Origin: CAWHPS01 sp963831235
GTDB lineage: Bacteria > Fibrobacterota > OXYB2-FULL-49-7 > JAEUSG01
NCBI GenBank assembly: GCA_963831235.1
Contig: CAWHPS010000053.1
Span: 15,576-79,575 of the forward strand
Length of the DNA: 64,000 nucleotides
Direction of reading: 5' to 3'
Within the stretch, counting starts at the first letter, position 1. Each line of letters starts with the position of its first letter. The notes beneath the pieces were generated by a model that ran no database searches, was not told where the DNA came from, and saw only the letters and a program-made list of their open reading frames with translations. The position numbers and the translations under genes are program-made. This document shows positions 1 to 9,090 of this stretch, one piece after another.

Positions 1-1
1 G

Positions 2-502
2 GTTATCCCTGAAAGGTTCAGAGAACCCCAGGCGCCTATTATTTCAGCGGAATTGGAAAATCGCAAGGTTCGAATTGAAAACATCATGGAATCTTTTTAT
101 ATTTTAAATCACAAACACAAAAACATGCTCATTGAAGGCATTGGTGGTGTCATGGTGCCTATAACAAATTCGGTTATGGTAGTTGATTTAATACGAATAT
201 TCCGGCTGCCGGTGCTTATAGTTTCGAGGCCGACTCTTGGGACCATAAATCATACATGCCTTACCGCTGATTTTCTTAAGAGACGGGGTATTGCAATTGC
301 AGGTATTGTATTCAGTGGCGTGGTTCAATCGGAAAACAGTATCTTCATTAGAGTAATGGAACAGATAAAGCGTATTTCGCGCGTACCGATTCTGGGTTAT
401 TTGGAAAAACATGATTTCTTTAAATCAGCCCCTGATGGGATTGTCAAAAGAGCTGAGAAAACTTTGAAATTGGATGGGATCTTAAAATTTTTCAAGAAGT
501 GA
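2..502 (+). CDS. bioD: Dethiobiotin synthetase, C-terminal part (cut by window edge)
   Basis: BioD makes dethiobiotin from 7,8-diaminopelargonate, CO2 and ATP in biotin synthesis. The reading frame is open from base 2, so the N-terminal P-loop half lies outside the window; the TTG at 53 is an internal codon rather than the start. Visible family features are an EGIGGVMVPI stretch (usual EGAGGLLVPL) and VSRPTLGTINHTCLT (usual VARPxLGTINHTLLT), which binds nucleotide and substrate. The gene stops 3 bases before the next start. Other biotin genes would be expected upstream. The call is firm from these motifs; completeness cannot be judged. Confidence 0.85.
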   Translation, partial: VIPERFREPQAPIISAELENRKVRIENIMESFYILNHKHKNMLIEGIGGVMVPITNSVMVVDLIRIFRLPVLIVSRPTLGTINHTCLTADFLKRRGIAIAGIVFSGVVQSENSIFIRVMEQIKRISRVPILGYLEKHDFFKSAPDGIVKRAEKTLKLDGILKFFKK

Positions 503-505
503 GTT

Positions 506-1678
506 ATGAAAACACTAACAGCAATGTTTTTTATTTTTGCAATTATAATGGTTGCATCAGCCTTACCTGTTGATTCCTTAAAAGCAAGACCTGATTCCGT
601 AAAAGTAAAAGTCGATTCATTAAATGCATCTTCAGTCAAAACTGATTCCTCTGATTCCAAATCAAATCTGCCAATGGAAAAGTCAGTTTCAGATTCAATT
701 CAGAAGCCTGCTTCTGATACCTCAAAGCAGGCATTGCTCCCCTGCAAAATGGATATATCAGGCCAGGAAACAAGGAATTACCGCAAAGCCCTTACAAAGG
801 ATAAAAAGGCCCCAAAGGAAGAGGAGACGGATGTTATCCGCACCTATAAAGGGAATGTAAATCAGCTTAAATCCCCGAAAAAAGCCTTTTTCCTGTCATT
901 TTTATTTCCGGGCCTTGGAGAATATTACGCTCATGGCGGGATTATCAGGGTGGGGATTCCTGTTGCCATTGAACTTGGAAGTTATGCCTCAGCCTTTATC
1001 TTCAAGAGCAAATATAATGATTTAACAACAAAATATCAGCGCCATGCTGACGCGCATTTCAGCCATGATAGGTTTTATTCATGGCATCATAAAGTCCTAT
1101 CTGATTCAGGAAATATTGTAGTGCCCGATTCAATGGGCGAGGTTTCTTTATATTTGAATGTCTATAGCAGGAAGACAAATGATTATTATGAAATGATCTC
1201 AAAATACGATGTTTTTACTCAGGGCTGGGAAGATGCTTACCCTAATATGATTGACTCCAACTATAAATATATGTCCCGTACCCCAAACCTGGGCTCAAAC
1301 CCTCAAAGATATAGAGCCTATGCCATCGACTCTGTGCGGGAAGCGAATGGGGTGGTTACAGACACATTCTGGACAGCTTATCATGATCCCGGTACCAATA
1401 AGCGTCCGTTCCTTCATGGAAAGTCACAGTATCAGTTAACCAACATGGATATGCGGACAACTGCCAACGAAATGGGCGACAATATCAAATATGCTTTTTA
1501 TGCAATGATAATTAACCGTATCGTAAGCTCCATTGATGCGGTGCTTGCCGCAACTTCATATAATAGGATGCTAACTGGCGGAAGCCTGACTTACATGGAC
1601 AAGGTTCGTTTTCAACCTGTAAAGGTAGGTGTTTCGGAACTTTATGCAAATGGAGTATCTGTATCATATCAATTCTAA
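506..1678 (+). CDS. Secreted DUF5683-like protein
   Basis: A 390-residue protein with an N-terminal signal peptide (hydrophobic residues about 5-19), then a Ser/Asp/Lys-rich low-complexity stretch (about 25-110). A conserved block SPKKAFFLSFLFPGLGEYY at about 122-142 resembles the DUF5683 family, whose members carry 'SPxKAxxxSxxxPGxGQxY'. That block is followed by hydrophobic segments and a long polar region. It starts 3 bases after bioD and ends 3 bases before a second protein of the same kind, so the two are likely co-transcribed and made as a pair in the envelope. Function is unknown. The family assignment rests on one motif. Confidence 0.7.
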   Translation: MKTLTAMFFIFAIIMVASALPVDSLKARPDSVKVKVDSLNASSVKTDSSDSKSNLPMEKSVSDSIQKPASDTSKQALLPCKMDISGQETRNYRKALTKDKKAPKEEETDVIRTYKGNVNQLKSPKKAFFLSFLFPGLGEYYAHGGIIRVGIPVAIELGSYASAFIFKSKYNDLTTKYQRHADAHFSHDRFYSWHHKVLSDSGNIVVPDSMGEVSLYLNVYSRKTNDYYEMISKYDVFTQGWEDAYPNMIDSNYKYMSRTPNLGSNPQRYRAYAIDSVREANGVVTDTFWTAYHDPGTNKRPFLHGKSQYQLTNMDMRTTANEMGDNIKYAFYAMIINRIVSSIDAVLAATSYNRMLTGGSLTYMDKVRFQPVKVGVSELYANGVSVSYQF

Positions 1679-1681
1679 AAT

Positions 1682-2602
1682 ATGAAACATTTTTTTAAAA
1701 TTTTACTACTACTTATGGTCTTGAATGCAATTTGTTTTGCCTTAGGTTCGGTTTCTGATTCTGGTATGGTTGCAAAAACATCGATTATTGATACGAATAT
1801 TTCCAAAGCCGCAGTAATTCAGGTTGACACAGTCGTAAAGCCGGTTCCACTTGTAAAAGACGAAGAGAGCGAATCCTTTACAATTGAAAAACCTGTTAAT
1901 GATGAAAACGACAATGCAGGGCAAGCATCCGAATCACAAATGCTTCTTAAACAGGACTCATCCGTTTCCGAAACATTGGTCGTAAAAAGCGGGGAGGAGC
2001 TTGTACAAAAGCATAATTCCAATTCAGCTTTTTATTCGCTTCTTCTGCCTGGATGGGGCGAATATAAAATGGGGAAGAAGACTTTGGGGAAAAGTCTCAT
2101 GCTTACGGATGGGGTTTTCTGGATTGGACTTGGAGTAACATTATATGTTAAATCCCTTATAATGGACGATTTGCGCTCATATCTTTATGCGTTCGGCGAC
2201 TGTAATGGTAAAAGGAGCCCATCAGGCAGGAGCGCCTGGGACCTTGATGATAAAGAACTTGAACTGCCGTTATATGTTGACTCATCCGCTGATTACGAAC
2301 AACGTATCTACAAACCTTCACGCGACACGTCAATGCTGAAAATTGATTTTTACTGGCAATGGGACAACGAGGCCACCCATCAGCGTTATTATGATCTATG
2401 GCGGAACGCCAATCAGACCAAGGTTACCGCATATTATTTCCTTGGTGCCGCTGTTGTGACCCGTGTGGCAAGCTTTGTGACCGCTCGGTATTTTCTTAAA
2501 AATGAAAGCGTAAACACCATTTCCGGAAAGTCAATTTCCCTTGATATCAAACCAGCTCTTATAAAGGGCAATAAGGGCGTGCTCCTTTCATTGCGCTTCT
2601 AA
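1682..2602 (+). CDS. Secreted DUF5683-like protein, second copy
   Basis: A 306-residue protein with a signal peptide (about residues 1-20), a polar Ser/Val/Glu-rich linker to about 115, and a block NSAFYSLLLPGWGEYKMGKK that matches the position and pattern of the block in the preceding protein. Two further hydrophobic stretches follow. Sequence identity to its neighbour outside this block is low, so this is an old paralogue pair rather than a recent duplication. It is the last gene of the bioD-linked group; a new promoter follows. Function unknown, probably envelope-located. Confidence 0.65.
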   Translation: MKHFFKILLLLMVLNAICFALGSVSDSGMVAKTSIIDTNISKAAVIQVDTVVKPVPLVKDEESESFTIEKPVNDENDNAGQASESQMLLKQDSSVSETLVVKSGEELVQKHNSNSAFYSLLLPGWGEYKMGKKTLGKSLMLTDGVFWIGLGVTLYVKSLIMDDLRSYLYAFGDCNGKRSPSGRSAWDLDDKELELPLYVDSSADYEQRIYKPSRDTSMLKIDFYWQWDNEATHQRYYDLWRNANQTKVTAYYFLGAAVVTRVASFVTARYFLKNESVNTISGKSISLDIKPALIKGNKGVLLSLRF

Positions 2603-2639
2603 AAAAACCTGGCACATTGCTCCAATTCATTAAATTTAC

Positions 2640-2669
2640 TTGACATTCAAATCAACCCAAGTGTATTTA
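2640..2669 (+). promoter_or_regulatory. Predicted sigma70-type promoter of nrdR
   Basis: TTGACA at 2640-2645, an 18-base spacer and TATTTA at 2664-2669, about 45 bases upstream of the nrdR start codon and after the end of the preceding operon. Confidence 0.5.
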
Positions 2670-2715
2670 TATGAAATGGTTAAGTGGGTCAAAATAATTT
2701 AACCGGGAAATTTAA

Positions 2716-3189
2716 ATGCGTTGTCCATTCTGCAGTCACCAGGAAGATAAAGTGGTTGATTCCCGCTCCAGCAAGGAAGGTCGTGCGGTAAGGCGCCGCA
2801 GGGAATGCCTGAAGTGCGAAAAGCGCTACACAACTTATGAATATATTGAAAATGTTTCTTTATCAGTTATTAAAAATGACGGCAGAATAGAAGAATATGA
2901 TCGCGAAAAACTGCGTCAGGGTATAATTACAGCCTGCAAAAAAAGACCAATCTCCATTAAAAAGATTGATTCCATTGTTGATAAAATCGAGAATGAAATA
3001 CAAAGCCTCTCCCAGACAGAGGTCAAGAGTCAGGTTGTCGGAGAGACCGTAATAAACGAACTTCAAAAACTTGACGAAGTGGCGTATGTGCGCTTTGCCT
3101 CGGTTTATCGTCAGTTTAAAAGCAAAGAGGAATTCTTAATAGAACTCAAGGACATGGAGAAACAGGGTGAAAAACGCCCAATTGGCTGA
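2716..3189 (+). CDS. nrdR: Transcriptional repressor NrdR
   Basis: NrdR represses ribonucleotide reductase genes in response to dATP/ATP. The 157-residue length is normal. An N-terminal zinc ribbon has Cys3, Cys6, Cys31 and Cys34, with the family signature MRCPFC and VVDSR followed by RRRRECLKCEKRYTTYE. The ATP-cone domain follows (about 50-140), ending in the conserved YVRFASVYRQFK. The next gene starts with a GTG inside the last 23 bases of this one, so the two are translationally coupled. No ribonucleotide reductase gene is in the window. Confidence 0.96.
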   Translation: MRCPFCSHQEDKVVDSRSSKEGRAVRRRRECLKCEKRYTTYEYIENVSLSVIKNDGRIEEYDREKLRQGIITACKKRPISIKKIDSIVDKIENEIQSLSQTEVKSQVVGETVINELQKLDEVAYVRFASVYRQFKSKEEFLIELKDMEKQGEKRPIG

Positions 3190-3973
3190 AACCGGGACCC
3201 GTCTTGATTATATTGCCGAACAGGTAGGATCAAAGATCGTCTCCGTGTTTGAATTAATCGGAAGCATCATGCTTTTTATAGGCGGGATCATAACCCGCGC
3301 CCCGAAATTTTTCCATAACCCAAGCCTCACAATCGATCAAATGTCCAAAATCGGAATTACATCCCTCCCTCTTGTTGCGCTTACATCCGTGTTTACCGGC
3401 GCTGTTACCGCATGGCAGGCCGCCTACCAGTTTTCCGACTATATTCCACTTAGCTATCTTGGTGTTGCCTCAGGTAAGGCCATCATGATAAATCTGGGGC
3501 CGGTACTTACAGCGCTTGTTGTTGCCGGCAGAATCGGCGCTGCAATGGCCGCTGAACTTGGGACCATGAGGGTAACGGAACAGATTGATGCAATGGAATG
3601 TCTGTCGCTTGACCCTGTCCAGTATCTTTTTATGCCGAGGTTTGTAGCGTCTGTTGTAATGCTCCCGGTGCTTGTCATATTATCGTCCTTCATAGGACTT
3701 ATGGGTGCAGCCCTTGTGGCTTCATTGTTTTTCAGTCTGGACCTTCACATATTTTTCAATGGAGTCAAACTGTTTTTCCTTCTCAAGGACATTCTTATCG
3801 GATTGTTCAAGGCGATCATTTTCGGCGCTATCATAGCCGGCATGGGCTGCTATTATGGTAATTACACCACAGGTGGAGCCCAGGGAGTCGGCGAATCAAC
3901 CAAAAAATCTGTTGTGGCATCTTCTGTTTGGATTCTTATTGCAGGATATATCATCGATGGATTATTTTTATAA
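3167..3973 (+). CDS. mlaE: MlaE-family phospholipid ABC permease
   Basis: A 268-residue inner-membrane permease of the MlaE family, which moves phospholipids or other lipids between inner and outer membrane together with an ATPase (MlaF) and an MCE-domain protein (MlaD). Family signs are LVALTSVFTGAVTAWQAAYQ, the GPVLTALVVAGRIGAAMAAELGTM stretch and EQIDAMECLSLDP. Five or so hydrophobic segments are present. It starts at a GTG overlapping nrdR by 23 bases. No mlaF or mlaD follows, which is unusual; a CheY-like gene comes next. The partners must be encoded elsewhere if the system works. Confidence 0.92.
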   Translation: MKNAQLAETGTRLDYIAEQVGSKIVSVFELIGSIMLFIGGIITRAPKFFHNPSLTIDQMSKIGITSLPLVALTSVFTGAVTAWQAAYQFSDYIPLSYLGVASGKAIMINLGPVLTALVVAGRIGAAMAAELGTMRVTEQIDAMECLSLDPVQYLFMPRFVASVVMLPVLVILSSFIGLMGAALVASLFFSLDLHIFFNGVKLFFLLKDILIGLFKAIIFGAIIAGMGCYYGNYTTGGAQGVGESTKKSVVASSVWILIAGYIIDGLFL

Positions 3974-3984
3974 AGAGGATTTTC

Positions 3985-4371
3985 ATGGAAAAAACAAAAC
4001 GAAAAGTTCTGCTTGTTGACGATGAATCCGGTATACGCAGAATCCTTCGCATATTCCTTGAGGTGGAAGGTTTTCTGGTGCTGGAAGCCGTAAACGCCAA
4101 TCAGGCTTTTCAGGTAATTGACGAAGAGATGCCTGATGTCGTGATTTTAGATGTAATACTTTTCGGGACCACAGGATTCGAGATTTGCGAAAAGATAAAA
4201 AGCGATCCCAAGACAAAGGGCATTTATGTAATTCTTTTTACGGCACTTACAAAAGACTCTGATGTTGCCGAAGGCGAACGTGTGGGAGCTGATTTGTATC
4301 TTATGAAACCTCTTAATCCAAAGGATATTGTTGAAAAAGTAAAGGCTGTTTTTGAGGAAAAAGCCATATAA
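3985..4371 (+). CDS. CheY-like single-domain response regulator
   Basis: A 128-residue stand-alone receiver domain. Asp12 and Asp13 form the acidic pocket, Asp56 (VVILDV) is the phospho-acceptor, and the conserved Thr (LFTALT) and Lys (LMKPL) are present near the C-terminus. The ATG at 3985 is chosen because an AGAGGA ribosome site lies just upstream; an open frame continues further upstream into mlaE but without a good start. There is no output domain, so it probably acts by protein contact or in a phosphorelay. No histidine kinase is adjacent. Confidence 0.9.
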   Translation: MEKTKRKVLLVDDESGIRRILRIFLEVEGFLVLEAVNANQAFQVIDEEMPDVVILDVILFGTTGFEICEKIKSDPKTKGIYVILFTALTKDSDVAEGERVGADLYLMKPLNPKDIVEKVKAVFEEKAI

Positions 4372-4388
4372 AGTTTTGGTTCTTTCAG

Positions 4389-4418
4389 TTGACAATAATT
4401 CCTTGAATCTTTTATCTT
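4389..4418 (+). promoter_or_regulatory. Possible promoter of secD-secF
   Basis: TTGACA at 4389-4394 with a weak -10 (TATCTT, 4413-4418) after 18 bases, about 50 bases before secD. The -35 is a full match; the -10 is weak. Confidence 0.35.
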
Positions 4419-4465
4419 TAAACTCTCTTGTATTAAACAACGTGTTGTAAATTAAAGGAATACTT

Positions 4466-6238
4466 ATGGTTAAAAACGCCAACATGAAGATTCTTATCAT
4501 TTTCGTTCTTCTGGGTGCTTCATTATGGAAGCTCTATCCAACATTCAAATATCATTCCAACTCCAAAGAGGAACGAAATAAAATTGAAGAAAAAGACCCT
4601 ACTGCTTTTAAAGGCGCAATAAAATTGGGGCTTGATTTGCAGGGTGGTATCAGGCTTGTGATGCAGATAGATCGCTCCAAGCTTACCGAAGACCAGAAAA
4701 AAGATGCGGCAAACAGGGCGCTTGAAGTACTGCGAAATCGTATCGACCAGTTTGGTATTGCCGAACCTGTTATTCAGAAGCAAGGCGATGACCGCCTTAT
4801 TGTGGAACTTCCAGGATTCAGCGACGTTGAAAGGGCCAAGAAGCTCGTTGGTTCCACGGCCCAGCTTGAGTTCAAGCTCGTTCGTGAAGCTGAATTTGTC
4901 GGGCCGGCTGTTGATGCAATGGATCGATATCTGAAACGTGCTGGCAAAGGCATTGGTTCTACTGCTGATTCAGATTCAACAAATGCGAATGCGTCAGTCG
5001 AACCTGCTTTGGATTCTGGAAAATCCGTCAAGAAACCAGAGGCTGTTGCCAAATCTGATATAAAAACCGCGAAGAACGATACTGTCCAGGAGCTATTTGG
5101 ACTCAATAAACCAGATTCCACAGACACTGCTGATACAAATCTCTCTGCCGAAGAAAAAGAGGCCAGGGAATACGAAAAAGAGATGGGAGATAAACCTTTT
5201 ACGGCTCTTCTTATAAAAGCCGGATATGATCTTGCTGTTGCAAAAAGGAATCTGGCAAAAGTGGATGCTATTCTTAAGGAGGCAGCGCTTAAAAATGTGC
5301 TCCCCATGGGGGTTGAATTTGCCTGGGGAAACGAGGTGGAAGGGGAGCCGGGTTCGGAATACAGACGATTGTATCTGGTTAAAAACAAGGCAGAGCTTAC
5401 CGGCATGTATCTAAAAGACGCCAAGCCAAGCACCGACCAGAGCGGCATGAATGCCGGTGCCGCTGTCGTCAATATGACGCTTACCTCTGAAGGTGCCAGG
5501 CGTTTTGCCAAGATAACAGCGGCTAACATCGACAAAAGGCTCGCCATCGTGCTTGATGGACGGGTATTTTCCGCACCGGTCATTCGCTCTAAAATTCCGA
5601 ATGGGAATGCTGAAATAAGCGGTATGGGCAATTACGAGGAAGCGCGTGACCTTTCCATTGTGCTTCGCGCAGGCGCATTACCCGCACCAATGGACATAAT
5701 AGAAGAGCGTACTGTGGGCCCCACACTCGGCCAGGACTCCATTGACCAGAGTGTCAAGGCGACCCTGATAGCCATGTGCTTTATCGTTCTGGTCATGGTG
5801 TCATATTATAAACTCAGCGGTCTCAACGCTGTTTTTGCGCTGATGTTGAACTTTTTCTTTTTAGCGGCTATACTGGCAGGTCTCGGATTTACCCTGACAT
5901 TGCCAGGTATAGCTGGAATTATTCTTACCGTGGGTATGGCTGTCGATGCCAATGTGCTTATCAACGAACGCATCAGGGAAGAACTTGCACTTGGAAAGAC
6001 AATCAGGGCTGCTATTGATCAGGGATATACCAGGGCTTTTCGTGCCATCTTCGATTCCAATGTCACAACTATCATAACAGGGGCCATCCTGTATTATTAC
6101 GGTACAGGTCCCATCATGGGTTTTGCCGTCACTCTGGTAATCGGCCTTTTGGTGTCCATGTTTACGTCTATCTGGGTCACACATGTTATTTTTGAATACG
6201 TTTCCCTTAAATATAATCTTAAAAGACTGTCCATTTAA
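4466..6238 (+). CDS. secD: Protein translocase subunit SecD
   Basis: SecD works with SecF in the inner membrane to pull exported proteins through SecYEG using the proton gradient. The 590-residue protein has an N-terminal membrane segment (about 7-24), the GLDLQGG motif (Asp57-Gly61), the periplasmic P1 head, and five C-terminal membrane segments with GMAVDANVLINERIREE and the conserved TT-containing helix. An extra low-complexity Ser/Asp/Lys-rich insertion (about residues 161-240) sits inside P1. It is followed by secF after 21 bases. The family call is secure; yajC is absent. Confidence 0.97.
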   Translation: MVKNANMKILIIFVLLGASLWKLYPTFKYHSNSKEERNKIEEKDPTAFKGAIKLGLDLQGGIRLVMQIDRSKLTEDQKKDAANRALEVLRNRIDQFGIAEPVIQKQGDDRLIVELPGFSDVERAKKLVGSTAQLEFKLVREAEFVGPAVDAMDRYLKRAGKGIGSTADSDSTNANASVEPALDSGKSVKKPEAVAKSDIKTAKNDTVQELFGLNKPDSTDTADTNLSAEEKEAREYEKEMGDKPFTALLIKAGYDLAVAKRNLAKVDAILKEAALKNVLPMGVEFAWGNEVEGEPGSEYRRLYLVKNKAELTGMYLKDAKPSTDQSGMNAGAAVVNMTLTSEGARRFAKITAANIDKRLAIVLDGRVFSAPVIRSKIPNGNAEISGMGNYEEARDLSIVLRAGALPAPMDIIEERTVGPTLGQDSIDQSVKATLIAMCFIVLVMVSYYKLSGLNAVFALMLNFFFLAAILAGLGFTLTLPGIAGIILTVGMAVDANVLINERIREELALGKTIRAAIDQGYTRAFRAIFDSNVTTIITGAILYYYGTGPIMGFAVTLVIGLLVSMFTSIWVTHVIFEYVSLKYNLKRLSI

Positions 6239-6259
6239 TTTAGAAATCAAGAGGCTTAC

Positions 6260-7171
6260 ATGAGACTTTTTTTAAACACAAACTACCAATTTATCCCAAA
6301 CAGGAAAATTTACTTCATTATCTCCGCCATTCTAATTTTGACAGGATTGACATCATTCATAGTCAAGGGCGGGTTCAAGTATGGCATTGATTTCAAGGGC
6401 GGCACTCTTTTTCAGGTTAAGTTCCAGGAGACCCCTGATATTGGAAAAGTGCGGGAAGTGTTTGACAAATACAAAGATATAGGCTCCGTTGAGATTAAAG
6501 TGTACGGAAACAAAAAGGAGAATGAACTAATCATCGGAGTCGAAGAACAGACATCGGTTGCATCCATGGTTGAAAGAGTGACGGAGATACTCAACAATGA
6601 GTTTACCGGAAAGTTCGAGATACGCAGGGAGGAGGCTGTAGGGCCGAGGATTGGGCAGGAATTGAAATGGAAGGCCATGATAGCAATCCTGCTTTCCTGG
6701 ATTGCGATAATTATTTATCTTTGGGTGAGGTTTCAGTTTAAATTCAGCGTGGCCGCGGTACTTGGCCTTATTCATGATTTGCTTATTGTCCTCGGCGCAT
6801 GTTCCATTTTTAATGTTGAAATGTCGATGACTCTGGTGGCTGCGTTCCTGACTATTATCGGTTATTCACTGAACGACACGATTGTTGTGTTTGACCGAGT
6901 GCGTGAGAATTTGTTTATAGACAAGCGCATGGATGTGCTTGAACTTTTTAACCGCAGTATCAACCAGACATTAAGCCGCACACTGATTACCTCCGGACCT
7001 TTGCTGCTGGCTGTATTGTCGTTGTACACCATTGGTGTCAGTACCATTCAGGATTTTGCCTTTGCAATGTGTATCGGCATCATAACCGGAACATATTCTT
7101 CTTTCGGAATATCCTTGAGCTTGCTTGCCGAGTGGAAGCCGGAAACCCTACGCCTGCATAAAATGGCATAA
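6260..7171 (+). CDS. secF: Protein translocase subunit SecF
   Basis: A 303-residue partner of SecD. It shows the FKGGTLFQV motif of the periplasmic head, the GPRIGQEL block before the second membrane segment, IGYSLNDTIVVFDRVREN, and SRTLITSGPLLLAVLSLY. Six hydrophobic segments fit the SecF fold. A GC-rich hairpin with nine T residues follows 35 bases after the stop, ending the secDF unit. Confidence 0.97.
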   Translation: MRLFLNTNYQFIPNRKIYFIISAILILTGLTSFIVKGGFKYGIDFKGGTLFQVKFQETPDIGKVREVFDKYKDIGSVEIKVYGNKKENELIIGVEEQTSVASMVERVTEILNNEFTGKFEIRREEAVGPRIGQELKWKAMIAILLSWIAIIIYLWVRFQFKFSVAAVLGLIHDLLIVLGACSIFNVEMSMTLVAAFLTIIGYSLNDTIVVFDRVRENLFIDKRMDVLELFNRSINQTLSRTLITSGPLLLAVLSLYTIGVSTIQDFAFAMCIGIITGTYSSFGISLSLLAEWKPETLRLHKMA

Positions 7172-7205
7172 TATATGCCTTCTAAAGAAAACGGAAAAAC
7201 CATTG

Positions 7206-7236
7206 CCGGGGGCTTTTTGCCGCCCGGTTTTTTTTT
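7206..7236 (+). terminator. Rho-independent terminator after secF
   Basis: Stem CCGGG-GGC / GCC-G-CCCGG with a five-T loop, then a run of nine T residues (7228-7236). Confidence 0.85.
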
Positions 7237-7265
7237 GATATAGATTCACTAACAATACTATAAGA

Positions 7266-8906
7266 ATGTCCAGAAATAAAAACAAACCCAGACAAAACCA
7301 AAGAAAACCGCTAATCAGGCAATGTTCCTGGTGCAAGAAGGTGCTTAAAACAGGGGAGTATCTTACTGAAGACAGGGAAGCTTTTTGCGGAACAACCTGT
7401 CTTAATGAATGGAAGACACGCAGAAGTGTTGTTAACCGGGAGTTTGAAGGGCAGAACAGGTCTGTTCTTGATAAAAGGTTGAAGGCGCATGGGCTGACCG
7501 ATTCACAGGTCTTGAGTATTGCTCCGTCAGTGTCCTCCGTAATTGCATTACCCCAAACCTCCTCATTCGAAAATATTTCTCGGGATGATGTAATAAAAGG
7601 TATTACGGTAGAGGAGTTTTTAAGCAATAGGACAGATGATGAAATAGAAAAGCTTGCGGAGCGATTCATGACGAGCCGTCCCAGGCCCTGGCTGACACGA
7701 TACAACATTGCCATACTGTTTTTATCAATACTTTTTATTGCCATACTTACGGCAACCTATCGAAGAAAGGAGAGGCTTTATTCAATTGCACTTGAAAATA
7801 AACACAAGATAGAGTTTCTGAAGAAAAGACTTGAAACAATAATTTCGACCACTGTCCCTGTTGATACATCAGGAATTACCGTGGTTTTTCCGTCCCAGGG
7901 GCATATACAAAAATCCCGGAATGTAAATATAACCGGAACCGTGGCTGATTCAATGTCCATTACCCTTATTGTGAATAATACAATCAGGGCTCAGCGTAAC
8001 ATCAGGAATGGCGCCTTCAGTTTTTATGATGTCAGGCTTGAGGGCGGAGAAAATAATATTGAGCTTAAGGGGTTGACTGCAGATAAAAAGGTATTCAGCA
8101 GGACTTTATCAGTAAATGTCGAAGAGAAGAGAGTATCTTCAAATCTAAAAATCAACTATGATTCCCCGCAGTCTTTTGTTGCCAACCAGTACTCTGATAA
8201 CCTCAACTATACCCGTGGCAACCGTGAAAAAAAACTTATAGCACTTACATTTGACGGCAGCAGTCATGCCGCTGAGTCTCGGAATATTCTTGACACTCTA
8301 AGAAAGAGAGAGGTCAGGGCCACGTTTTTTCTTACAGGCAGGTTTGTGGAGCAGCATAATGATCTTGTAAGGGAGATGGTCTCAGACGGGCATGTCCTTG
8401 GGAACCATACGTACGGCCATCCGCATCTTACGACTTATGAAACCAACAGCAGACAGAATACGCTTCCAGAAATTACACGCGAGTCGCTTCAGAATGAACT
8501 TGTTAAGGCAAAAAGGGTTTTTGATCAACTCGGCCTTCCTAATGTGTTGATTTGGCGCGCTCCATATGGAGAACAGAACAGGACCATCAATGCATGGGCT
8601 GAAGAGGTTGGCTTTAAACATATCGGGTGGACGCAGGGTTCGTCGTGGAAAACCAATCTTGACACCAATGACTGGGTTGAAAAGCCCGGAGAAGCCGGAT
8701 TTTTTTATCCTGATGAAGTCATAAAGAAAATTGTCAATTTTGGGAAGGGTACTCAATACGGACTGAATGGCGGCATACTTCTTATGCATATCGGCACGCT
8801 AAGAAAGGATTTTCCGTTTTACGAGAAGATAGGCGTATTGATTGATACGTTGAGGGCATCAGGATATGAGTTTGTTACGGTTCCTGAAATGCTTGCGAAT
8901 GATTGA
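7266..8906 (+). CDS. Membrane-anchored polysaccharide deacetylase (NodB domain)
   Basis: A 546-residue predicted carbohydrate esterase family 4 enzyme. An N-terminal cytoplasmic Cys cluster (CSWC and, 23 residues on, FCGTTC) looks like a small zinc finger. One membrane segment lies at about 140-162. An Ig-like module (about 198-290) precedes the NodB domain (about 323-546). NodB motifs: TFDG with Asp330, HTYGH with His381 and His385, WRAPYGEQN, TNDW and LLMHIG. The metal-binding second Asp of the usual TFDDG is replaced by Gly331, so activity or metal use may differ. It follows the secF terminator and is probably a single-gene unit. Confidence 0.85.
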   Translation: MSRNKNKPRQNQRKPLIRQCSWCKKVLKTGEYLTEDREAFCGTTCLNEWKTRRSVVNREFEGQNRSVLDKRLKAHGLTDSQVLSIAPSVSSVIALPQTSSFENISRDDVIKGITVEEFLSNRTDDEIEKLAERFMTSRPRPWLTRYNIAILFLSILFIAILTATYRRKERLYSIALENKHKIEFLKKRLETIISTTVPVDTSGITVVFPSQGHIQKSRNVNITGTVADSMSITLIVNNTIRAQRNIRNGAFSFYDVRLEGGENNIELKGLTADKKVFSRTLSVNVEEKRVSSNLKINYDSPQSFVANQYSDNLNYTRGNREKKLIALTFDGSSHAAESRNILDTLRKREVRATFFLTGRFVEQHNDLVREMVSDGHVLGNHTYGHPHLTTYETNSRQNTLPEITRESLQNELVKAKRVFDQLGLPNVLIWRAPYGEQNRTINAWAEEVGFKHIGWTQGSSWKTNLDTNDWVEKPGEAGFFYPDEVIKKIVNFGKGTQYGLNGGILLMHIGTLRKDFPFYEKIGVLIDTLRASGYEFVTVPEMLAND

Positions 8907-8917
8907 ACCCACCCCTG

Positions 8918-8951
8918 CCCCTCCCTTTTTCTTAAGGGAAAAAGGGAGGGG
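8918..8951. repeat. Palindromic repeat, family A copy 1
   Basis: A perfect 14-bp inverted repeat (8918-8931 with 8938-8951) with pyrimidine-rich CCCCTCCC left arm, 12 bases after the deacetylase stop. Similar elements occur at 8997, 55700, 55811 and 57455. It may also act as a terminator. Confidence 0.75.
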
Positions 8952-8996
8952 TTTAGAAGCGTATGGATAAGAGCAGGTAAATTGATTATGCTGGTT

Positions 8997-9032
8997 CCCC
9001 TTCCATTTTTCTTTCAAGAAAAAGGGAAGGGG
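8997..9032. repeat. Palindromic repeat, family A copy 2
   Basis: Inverted arms of 17 bases with one mismatch (8997-9013 with 9016-9032), left arm CCCCTTCC, 45 bases after copy 1. The two lie back to back between the deacetylase and the protease gene. Confidence 0.75.
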
Positions 9033-9090
9033 TTAGGGGATGGGTTTCCGGCTACATGATATATTATTTTTAATTACTAAAAGGTGTTGT

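Noticed and set aside
4774..5631. Long minus-strand frame inside secD (285 residues)
   Set aside because: It is antisense to a clear secD gene, is Ser/Pro-rich as expected of an antisense shadow, and has no ribosome site or known motif.
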